This document shows, piece after piece, positions 1 to 5,014 of a stretch of 5,153 nt of DNA. The translations under genes were made by a program, and so were the position numbers. How positions within the stretch are numbered: the first letter of the stretch is position 1; each line of letters starts with the position of its first letter. Source of the stretch: Ruminococcus sp. (GTDB lineage Bacteria > Bacillota > Clostridia > Oscillospirales > Acutalibacteraceae); the NCBI GenBank assembly GCA_017380355.1, contig JAFOED010000136.1, positions 1-5,153 on the forward strand, given 5' to 3'. Under the pieces are notes generated by a model. That model saw nothing but the letters and a program-made list of their open reading frames with translations, ran no database searches and was not told the origin of the DNA.

Positions 1-188
1 AGCCCTCACAAAGTCGAGTTTGAGATGGGACTGCCCGTTTGACACACAGTGTCATAAGGGTGGTTAATCGAAAACGTGGACTTTTGAGGAGAAGCGCAGC
101 ACAACGAGGCGTGATAGTTAAGCGTCCGAGCACCGTAGCTCTTAAAAGCTTCGCTCGACGCGAACCCTATATATAGTATATAAACTCC
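1..188 (+). other. Unassigned tail of an upstream unit with a nested hairpin
   Basis: No gene can be assigned here. All three forward frames are open at the left edge for a short way: one stops with TGA at 40-42, one with TAA at 65-67, and a third is open from 24 to a TAG at 174-176 and would give a very basic peptide. None is recognisable. Structure is clearer: a 6-bp hairpin (TGACAC/GTGTCA, 40-54) and a longer one at 122-161, where GCGTC-c-GAGC pairs with GCTC-GACGC around a possible inner AGCT/AGCT stem. The terminator just downstream reads the same way, so this is probably the 3' end of a rightward transcript, either the end of an mRNA or a structured noncoding RNA. Which of these it is cannot be decided without sequence to the left. 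Confidence 0.35.
164..179. promoter_or_regulatory. Distal NrdR-like box (most upstream)
   Basis: The 16-mer ACCCTATATATAGTAT matches 14 of 16 positions of the idealised NrdR box ACACTATATATAGTGT, including the whole TATATATAGT core. It lies between the 122-161 hairpin and the terminator at 189-224, about 310 bp upstream of the promoter-proximal box. Because the core is AT-rich and palindromic, a chance match is possible; the recurrence of the same 13-mer at 299-311 and the downstream nrdD gene argue for function. Confidence 0.45.
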
Positions 189-224
189 AGACCGACGTCT
201 TTTACGGCGTCGGTCTTTTCTTTT
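189..224 (+). terminator. Rho-independent terminator of the upstream unit
   Basis: A perfect 9-bp stem AGACCGACG (189-197) / CGTCGGTCT (208-216) with a 10-nt loop is followed by a T-rich tract (TTTTCTTTT) ending at 224. There is no matching T-tract on the other strand, so it stops rightward transcription. It separates whatever enters from the left from the nrdDG control region. Confidence 0.8.
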
Positions 225-297
225 GCTTTTCTTAGGTTTTTCTACTTCGGAATATAGAAAAACAAAGTTGTAACTTTCGCTTTAGCGCTTTAACACA

Positions 298-313
298 CCC
301 CTATATATAGTGG
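298..313. promoter_or_regulatory. Distal NrdR-like box (middle)
   Basis: CCCCTATATATAGTGG matches 13 of 16 positions of the idealised NrdR box, with the full TATATATAGTG core. It shares the 13-mer CCCTATATATAGT with the box at 164-179. Its centre lies 177 bp upstream of the promoter-proximal box and it has no recognisable partner at the usual 31-32 bp spacing. It may act as an auxiliary site or mark a second promoter that I could not identify. Confidence 0.45.
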
Positions 314-385
314 TTAATGCTTTAAAAGATACAAAACTTTGTTATATTTCCTTATAGCAAAAATAACCCTCTGTCAATGGATATA

Positions 386-416
386 TTGTACAAATAAAAA
401 CTTTTTTATTGTACAA
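386..416. promoter_or_regulatory. Twin TTGTACAA palindromes upstream of the nrdD promoter
   Basis: The self-complementary octamer TTGTACAA occurs at 386-393 and again at 409-416, centres 23 bp apart. The bases between (ATAAAAA, c, TTTTTTA) also pair, so 386-416 is one near-perfect inverted repeat with a single bulged A. It ends 8 bp before the -35 hexamer at 425. This looks like a double operator for a dimeric regulator. The regulator is not identifiable from the site; it is not the NrdR motif and lacks the spaced arms of a Rex site. The A/T tracts could also serve as an UP element. Confidence 0.5.
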
Positions 417-424
417 AAAAGCGA

Positions 425-453
425 TTGATTTTACACACTGCGTACGCTATACT
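425..453 (+). promoter_or_regulatory. Predicted sigma-A-type promoter of nrdDG
   Basis: TTGATT (425-430, 4 of 6 to TTGACA) and TATACT (448-453, 5 of 6 to TATAAT) are separated by the optimal 17 bp, which places the transcription start near 460 and gives a leader of about 80 nt. An overlapping alternative is TTTACA (430-435) with TATAAG (455-460) at 19 bp. The -10 element lies inside an NrdR-type box, as expected for a repressed promoter. Confidence 0.65.
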
Positions 454-490
454 GTATAAGCACTTTTAGGGTCACCACTATATATTGTAT
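444..490. promoter_or_regulatory. NrdR operator: box pair at the nrdDG promoter
   Basis: The downstream box CCACTATATATTGTAT (475-490) agrees well with the NrdR consensus: ACTATATATTGT is intact and the deviations are at the ends. The upstream partner at 444-459 is degenerate; its left half ACGCTATA matches 7 of 8, while its right half is poor. The two centres are 31 bp apart with 15 bp between boxes, the known geometry for paired NrdR sites (15-16 bp, about three helical turns). The upstream box covers the -10 region and the downstream box lies just past the predicted start, so bound NrdR should block transcription when dATP is high. NrdR itself is not encoded in this window. Confidence 0.7.
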
Positions 491-500
491 TTTGTGACCC
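469..500 (+). promoter_or_regulatory. Inverted repeat in the nrdDG leader enclosing the NrdR box
   Basis: GGGTCAC (469-475) and GTGACCC (494-500) are perfect 7-bp complementary arms flanking the 475-490 box. In RNA they would form a hairpin with an 18-nt AU-rich loop near the 5' end of the leader. There is no T-tract after it, so it is not a terminator. It may stabilise the mRNA 5' end or be part of the protein-binding site. Confidence 0.5.
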
Positions 501-527
501 ACTTCGTAACAAGTATGTAACTATATG

Positions 528-535
528 AGGGGGAG
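528..535 (+). promoter_or_regulatory. Ribosome binding site that fixes the nrdD start at 540
   Basis: AGGGGGAG lies 4 nt before the ATG at 540, and its AGGGGG core (528-533) lies 6 nt before it. The in-frame ATG at 525 overlaps this purine run and has no Shine-Dalgarno sequence of its own upstream, so 540 is the likelier start. Confidence 0.75.
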
Positions 536-539
536 AACG

Positions 540-2891
540 ATGATTACTAAAATCGTAAAACGTGACGGCAGAGCCGTTGACTTTGATCTCGACAAAATCG
601 CACAGGCGATATACAAAGCTGCTCAGGCTATCGGCGGTAACGACTACACTTCAGCTAACGAGCTCGCAGAAAAGGTTTGTGAGTATTTAGAAGCTGAGCA
701 GGGCACAAAGATTCCTACTGTTGAACACGTACAGGACACAGTAGAAAAGGTTCTTATCGAAAACGGCCACGCTCGTACAGCTAAGGAGTTTATCCTCTAC
801 CGTGCTGAGCGTACACGTGTTCGTGAAATGAACACAAAGCTGATGAAAATCTACGAGGACCTCACCTTTATGTCAGCTAAAGACAACGACGTAAAGAGAG
901 AAAACGCTAACATCGACGGCGACACCGCTATGGGCACAATGCTCAAGTACGGTAGTGAGGGTGCAAAGCAGTTCTACGAGATGTACATCTTAAACCCTAA
1001 GCACGCTAAAGCTCACAGAAACGGCGACATCCACATCCACGATTTAGACTTCTTAACTCTTACAACAACATGTTGTCAGATTGACCTCTTAAAGCTCTTT
1101 AAAGACGGTTTCTCAACAGGCCACGGCTTCATCCGTGAACCTAACGACATCGCCTCATACTCAGCTCTCGCTTGTATCGCTATCCAGTCTAACCAGAACG
1201 ACCAGCACGGCGGTCAGTCAGTACCTAACTTCGACTACGCTATGGCTCCTGGTGTTGCTAAGACTTACAGAAAGCTGTACAGAAAGAACATCGCTCGTGC
1301 TATCGAGCTTATCTGTGACATTGAAGATACAGACAAGGCGATTGTAGACATCTGTGACAAGGCTGAAGAGTTAAGCGCTGACACACCGAAGCTCTCAGAC
1401 GGCGAGAAGTACATGGCTAAAGAGCTCGAGCTTCTTGTTGAGGCTTACGGCGAGAAAGACGCAGGAAAAATCCAGCGTTTTGCATTAAAGCACTCAGAAA
1501 AAGAAATCGACCGTGCAACATTCCAGGCTATGGAAGCTTTAGTTCACAACTTAAACACTATGCACTCACGTGCAGGTGCTCAGATTCCGTTTTCTTCTAT
1601 CAACTACGGTACTGACACTTCTCCTGAGGGCAGACTCGTTATCAAAAACGTTATGCTCGCTACAGAAAAGGGCTTAGGAAACAGTGAGACTCCTATCTTC
1701 CCTATCCACATCTTCAAAGTTAAAGAGGGCGTTAACTACAACGAAGGCGACCCTAACTACGACTTATTCAAGCTCTCTTTCCGCGTATCCGCAAAGAGAC
1801 TTTTCCCTAACTATTCATTCATCGACGCTCCGTACAACCTCCAGTACTACAAAGAGGGTCACCCGGAGACAGAAATCGCTTACATGGGCTGTCGTACTCG
1901 TGTTATCGGTAACGTTCACGACAGAGAGCGTGAAATTACATACGGCAGAGGTAACTTAAGCTTTACTTCAATCAACCTCCCACGTCTTGCGATTTTATCA
2001 AACAAAAACGTTGACTTCTTCTTTGATCAGCTCGACAGAATGCTCGACTTAGTTATCGACCAGTTACTCGAGCGTTTCGAGATTCAGTGCCAGAAATGCG
2101 TCAGAAACTACCCATTCCTTATGGGTCAGGGCATCTGGATTGACTCCGACAAGCTCTCTATCGACGACGAAGTACGCGACGTATTAAAGCACGGTACACT
2201 CTCGTGCGGTTTCATCGGTCTTGCTGAGACTCTCAAAGCGCTTATCGGCAAACACCACGGCGAAACAGAAGAAGCACAGCGTTTAGGTCTTGAAATCATC
2301 GGCTTTATGAGAAAGAAGATGGACAAAGCGTGTGAACAGTACGGTCTTAACTTCTCCGTGCTTGCTACTCCTGCTGAGGGTCTGTCCGGCAGATTTGTCA
2401 GAATGGACAGACAGCGTTTCGGCACTATCGAGGGTGTCACAGACAGAGATTACTACACAAACTCATTCCACATTCCTGTATACTTCCCAATCGGCGCATT
2501 CGACAAGATTAAGCTCGAGGCTCCGTACCACAACTTAACAAACGCAGGTCACATCTCATACGTTGAGCTTGACGGCGACCCATCCCAGAATTTAGAAGCT
2601 TTCGAGCAGGTTGTAAGATGTATGAAAGAAGCAGGCATCGGCTACGGCTCAATCAACCACCCTGTAGACAGAGACCCAGTCTGCGGTCACACAGGAATTA
2701 TTGGCGACGTATGTCCTAAGTGCGGAAGAAAAGAAGGCAGTGAGGGCGTCGGCTTTGAGCGTATCAGACGTATCACAGGCTATTTAGTAGGTACAGTTGA
2801 CCGCTTCAACAACGCAAAACGTGCTGAAGTTGAAGACAGAGTCAAGCACTCACTCGGCGAAGAGGGATTGTCAGAAGCTGAGGCTATATAA
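540..2891 (+). CDS. nrdD: Anaerobic (class III) ribonucleoside-triphosphate reductase NrdD
   Basis: The 783-residue cytoplasmic enzyme reduces ribonucleoside triphosphates to dNTPs using a glycyl radical. Residues about 2-92 form an ATP cone (VKRDGR, VDFDLDKI), the allosteric module that senses ATP/dATP. The catalytic barrel follows: TTTCCQID carries C178/C179 and YMGCRTR carries C451, the expected active-site cysteines of the family. The C-terminus has a metal-binding knob (C715, then VCPKCG with C725 and C728) and the glycyl radical loop RITGYL with G747, 36 residues from the end. The length exceeds E. coli NrdD (about 712); a charged helical stretch near residues 255-320 may account for part of this. 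All key residues are present. The start at 540 is chosen because the ribosome binding site overlaps the alternative ATG at 525. The stop overlaps the nrdG start (TAATG), indicating translational coupling. NrdR-type boxes upstream predict repression. Confidence 0.97.
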   Translation: MITKIVKRDGRAVDFDLDKIAQAIYKAAQAIGGNDYTSANELAEKVCEYLEAEQGTKIPTVEHVQDTVEKVLIENGHARTAKEFILYRAERTRVREMNTKLMKIYEDLTFMSAKDNDVKRENANIDGDTAMGTMLKYGSEGAKQFYEMYILNPKHAKAHRNGDIHIHDLDFLTLTTTCCQIDLLKLFKDGFSTGHGFIREPNDIASYSALACIAIQSNQNDQHGGQSVPNFDYAMAPGVAKTYRKLYRKNIARAIELICDIEDTDKAIVDICDKAEELSADTPKLSDGEKYMAKELELLVEAYGEKDAGKIQRFALKHSEKEIDRATFQAMEALVHNLNTMHSRAGAQIPFSSINYGTDTSPEGRLVIKNVMLATEKGLGNSETPIFPIHIFKVKEGVNYNEGDPNYDLFKLSFRVSAKRLFPNYSFIDAPYNLQYYKEGHPETEIAYMGCRTRVIGNVHDREREITYGRGNLSFTSINLPRLAILSNKNVDFFFDQLDRMLDLVIDQLLERFEIQCQKCVRNYPFLMGQGIWIDSDKLSIDDEVRDVLKHGTLSCGFIGLAETLKALIGKHHGETEEAQRLGLEIIGFMRKKMDKACEQYGLNFSVLATPAEGLSGRFVRMDRQRFGTIEGVTDRDYYTNSFHIPVYFPIGAFDKIKLEAPYHNLTNAGHISYVELDGDPSQNLEAFEQVVRCMKEAGIGYGSINHPVDRDPVCGHTGIIGDVCPKCGRKEGSEGVGFERIRRITGYLVGTVDRFNNAKRAEVEDRVKHSLGEEGLSEAEAI

Positions 2892-3396
2892 TGCCGAAAC
2901 TACGACTTGCAGGTGTAATCAGAGAATCTATTGTTGACGGTCCTGGAATCAGAATGACAGTATTCACTCAGGGCTGTCCGCATAAATGCAAAGGATGTCA
3001 CAACGAACAGACGTGGGATTTTTCAGGTGGATACGATTCCTCAACAGAGAGAATCTTAGAAGAAGCGAAGAAAGACCCTATCTTGCGCGGACTGACCTTC
3101 TCGGGTGGCGAGCCGTTTTGTCAGGCTCAGCGCTGTCAGTACTGGCACAAGAAGCGAAAGAGAGAGGTCTTGACATCTTCTGCTACACCGGTTACACCTT
3201 TGAATATTTATTATCGCATTTTGACACAAATCCCGAGTACGAAGCACTTTTAAAACAGTGCGACTACCTCGTTGACGGTCCGTTTGTGTTGAGCGAACGT
3301 TCGCTGTTACTGAAATTTCGAGGCAGTAAAAACCAGCGTATACTCGACGTCAAAAAGTCACTCGAGCTAGGCGTCGCAGTAGAAACTGAACTTTAA
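2891..3396 (+). pseudogene. nrdG: Anaerobic RNR-activating protein NrdG, interrupted by a one-base frameshift
   Basis: This radical-SAM activase uses a 4Fe-4S cluster and S-adenosylmethionine to generate the glycyl radical on NrdD. The first frame gives the N-terminus with the cluster motif CPHKCKGC (C29, C33, C36) and TFSGGEPF. It remains homologous to residue 80 (CAG at 3128-3130) and then runs into unrelated sequence to a stop at 3251-3253. The rest of NrdG lies in the -1 frame from about 3130 to the TAA at 3394-3396: ALSVLAQEAKERGLDIF, CYTGYTFE, DGPF and LKFRGSKNQR. Restoring one base near 3131 (CAG-CG to CAG-GCG) gives an intact protein of about 168 residues, normal for NrdG. The start overlaps the nrdD stop, with GAGG 7 nt upstream. 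The downstream half shows no decay, so a sequencing or assembly error or a very recent mutation is likely; without NrdG, NrdD would be inactive. Confidence 0.9.
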
Positions 3397-3422
3397 TTAA
3401 AAAACAGAAACCTTACATAAAG

Positions 3423-3455
3423 AAAGGCTGGCGGAGTTTTTTCCGCCAGCCTTTT
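3423..3455 (+). terminator. Rho-independent terminator of the nrdDG operon
   Basis: A perfect 13-bp GC-rich stem (3423-3435 with 3442-3454; core GGCTGGCGGA) closes a 6-nt loop GTTTTT and runs into TTTT. It begins 27 bp after the nrdG stop, so nrdD and nrdG form a closed two-gene operon. The T content after the stem on the reverse strand is weaker, so any reverse activity would be slight. Confidence 0.9.
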
Positions 3456-3491
3456 ACGTTGTACGTATTAAAGCTTTTTTATCAGTTTTTG

Positions 3492-3520
3492 TTGACATAT
3501 ATTAAACATAATTATAAAAT
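3492..3520 (+). promoter_or_regulatory. Predicted sigma-A-type promoter of the dockerin hydrolase gene
   Basis: A consensus -35 hexamer TTGACA (3492-3497) is followed after exactly 17 bp by TAAAAT (3515-3520, 5 of 6 to TATAAT). The start would fall near 3527, giving a leader of about 35 nt before the ribosome binding site AAGGAG (3547-3552). A perfect TATAAT at 3520-3525 lies 22 bp from the -35 hexamer, too far to pair with it. No NrdR-like box is present, so control is separate from nrdDG. Confidence 0.7.
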
Positions 3521-3561
3521 ATAATTGGTTTTGTTAAATAAAATTTAAGGAGATAATTATT

Positions 3562-4872
3562 ATGAAAGTGAAAAGAATAGTGAGCTTAGTGCTCTGCTTA
3601 GCTCTTATTTTAAGCGTTGCGCTTTTCCCATCAAACGCAGCTGAAAAATCAGAAATCACTACTACCTCATCGATGAAATCGTACGACCTCTACCTCGAAA
3701 AAATGATGAAAACAGCTAAGATTGAGGGTGTCGCTTACGTTACTAAAGACGGTAGCGTTATCGGTCAGCACGCAAGCGGTATGCAGAACACTCAGGCTAA
3801 TAAAGCGATGAGTATTGACGCGCTCTTCCCTATCGGTTCAGTTTCAAAGCAGTTCTGTGCAACAGCTGTTCTTTTGCTTAATGAACAAGGAAAACTAAAC
3901 CTTGATGACACACTCTCAATGTACTTCCCTACTTACGAAATCGGCAAGGACATCACTATCCACGAATTACTCTCAATGCGCTCGGGTATCCGCGACCACG
4001 TAAACTACGACGAAGATTACAAAGGTTTTGAAGACCCTTTGGCACAGTATACGCTGTCTGACAAAGCATCTTACAAAGAAAACCAGAAAATAATCACTGA
4101 CTGGCTGTTTACTCAAGAGCTGAAATTTACACCAAACGAAAAATTCGATTACTCAAACGCAAACTTCCTTTTACTTTCTATGATTGTAGAAAAAGTTAGT
4201 GGCGAAAAATACTCTGACTTCGTACAGAAAAACATTTTCGACAAACTCTCAATGACAAATTCAGGTTTTTACGAAGACCTTGTTGAGTCAGAAAACCTCG
4301 CTGAGCACCATCTACCAGAGGGTCAGTTTCCGATTGACGCATACTGCAAAGGCTTGTCACAGGGAGCTGGTGACATTGTATCAAACGCGAAAGATATGGA
4401 CAAGTGGCTGACATCTATCTCTAAGCGCACACTCTTAACAGACAAAAGCTACGATTTAATGACTGAAGATTACGGTGAAAATTACGGCTATGGTGTTATG
4501 ACAGACAAAAACCTCGGTTCGATTTATCATAACGGTAACATAACAACCTACGAGACTTGCATACTCACTGTTCCTGAAAAAGAAATCAATGTTTTCGTTG
4601 TCACAAGCGACGTAGAATCAGTTTACAAGAAAAACTACAATATGAACTTGTTTGCTAACGCAATCGCTAAGAAATTTACTGGCAAAACAGTAGTAGGCGA
4701 CGTAAACGAAGACAAGGATATCACAATTATCGATGCTACAACAATTCAGCGACATGTTGCACAGCTGACAACCTTTACATCAGCACAGCTCAAAGCTGGT
4801 GACGCAAATGGCGACGGCGACGTAACTATTATTGACGCGACAGAAATCCAGCGCTTCATCGCAAAAATTTAA
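3562..4872 (+). CDS. Secreted beta-lactamase-fold serine hydrolase with C-terminal type I dockerin
   Basis: The 436-residue exported protein begins with a signal peptide (KVKR, a hydrophobic stretch to about residue 22, likely cleavage after A26 or A27 in SNAAEK). Residues about 38-370 are a serine beta-lactamase/penicillin-binding-like domain (Pfam Beta-lactamase, PF00144 type): the nucleophile motif is S93-V-S-K96, the second is Y197-S-N199, and an H323-N-G325 stands where the family has KTG or HxG. Such enzymes include D-Ala-D-Ala carboxypeptidases, esterases and peptidases; the substrate cannot be read from the sequence. Residues about 379-436 are a dockerin with two EF-hand-like calcium loops, D380-D391 and D414-D425, each followed by an IDAT.IQR helix. 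It would bind a cohesin on a cellulosome scaffoldin or cell-surface anchor, so it acts outside the cell. AAGGAG lies 9 nt before the ATG. The gene is monocistronic, between its own promoter and terminator. Confidence 0.93.
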   Translation: MKVKRIVSLVLCLALILSVALFPSNAAEKSEITTTSSMKSYDLYLEKMMKTAKIEGVAYVTKDGSVIGQHASGMQNTQANKAMSIDALFPIGSVSKQFCATAVLLLNEQGKLNLDDTLSMYFPTYEIGKDITIHELLSMRSGIRDHVNYDEDYKGFEDPLAQYTLSDKASYKENQKIITDWLFTQELKFTPNEKFDYSNANFLLLSMIVEKVSGEKYSDFVQKNIFDKLSMTNSGFYEDLVESENLAEHHLPEGQFPIDAYCKGLSQGAGDIVSNAKDMDKWLTSISKRTLLTDKSYDLMTEDYGENYGYGVMTDKNLGSIYHNGNITTYETCILTVPEKEINVFVVTSDVESVYKKNYNMNLFANAIAKKFTGKTVVGDVNEDKDITIIDATTIQRHVAQLTTFTSAQLKAGDANGDGDVTIIDATEIQRFIAKI

Positions 4873-4884
4873 AGTAAAAAGTAT

Positions 4885-4914
4885 CCCCCTGTAAAACAGG
4901 GGGTATTTCATTTT
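4885..4914 (+). terminator. Rho-independent terminator of the dockerin hydrolase gene
   Basis: The stem CCCCCTGT (4885-4892) / ACAGGGGG (4896-4903) has a 3-nt AAA loop and is followed by TATTTCATTTT. It begins 13 bp after the stop codon. The T-tract is interrupted but the stem is strong. Confidence 0.8.
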
Positions 4915-5014
4915 CGGGTATAACCCTTATACTACTGGCGGCGCACAAGGGCGCTTTTTGTTGGCCTGTCAGCCGTGTATCCGTTACTGCTACTCATAAA
5001 ATGAAAGATAATAT
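4915..5014. other. Noncoding spacer with small hairpins
   Basis: No gene is visible. There is a 6-bp inverted repeat GTATAA/TTATAC around CCC (4918-4932), and a weak GCGC/GCGC stem (4941-4954) followed by TTTTT that could act as a minor terminator. Nothing else here is interpretable. Confidence 0.4.

Larger units (their letters stand above)
225..424. other. AT-rich intergenic region without a gene, with inverted repeats
   Basis: No credible coding frame is visible on either strand. It holds a perfect 9-bp hairpin GTTTTTCTA (236-244) / TAGAAAAAC (255-263) with no T-tract on either side, so it is not an obvious terminator. A second 9-bp inverted repeat, AACAAAGTT (261-269) / AACTTTGTT (334-342), brackets the box at 298-313 and shares three bases with the first hairpin. 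The role of these repeats is unknown; operator, attenuator-like or chance are all possible. Confidence 0.4.

Noticed and set aside
376..391. Fifth NrdR-like box containing ATATATTGTAC
   Set aside because: Only the right half matches; the left half AATGGATA is poor, and there is no partner at 31-32 bp. It is better explained as part of the TTGTACAA palindrome.
525..539. Five-codon N-terminal extension of NrdD from the ATG at 525
   Set aside because: The extension codons are themselves the purine-rich ribosome binding site for the ATG at 540, and no Shine-Dalgarno sequence precedes 525. The protein starting MITKIVKRDGR fits the ATP-cone start.
2126..2440. 104-codon open frame on the minus strand inside nrdD
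   Set aside because: It lies wholly within a well-supported gene, has no recognisable domain, and is rich in Ser/Pro/Arg as expected of an antisense shadow. The same applies to the other short frames inside nrdD (1135-1347, 1684-1959, 2332-2538), inside nrdG (3056-3247 minus) and inside the hydrolase gene (4196-4414 minus).
3112..3136. Programmed -1 ribosomal frameshift in nrdG
   Set aside because: The only short homopolymer is TTTT at 3116-3119. It is not part of a slippery heptamer in the zero frame, and slipping there would replace the expected QAQA stretch. The join at 3130 fits a simple one-base deletion better.
3520..3525. Perfect TATAAT as the -10 of the hydrolase promoter
   Set aside because: It is 22 bp from the consensus -35 TTGACA, too far; TAAAAT at 3515-3520 has the ideal 17-bp spacing.
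4941..4959. Second terminator after the hydrolase gene (GCGC/GCGC plus TTTTT)
   Set aside because: The stem is only 4 bp, and a far stronger terminator already lies at 4885-4914.
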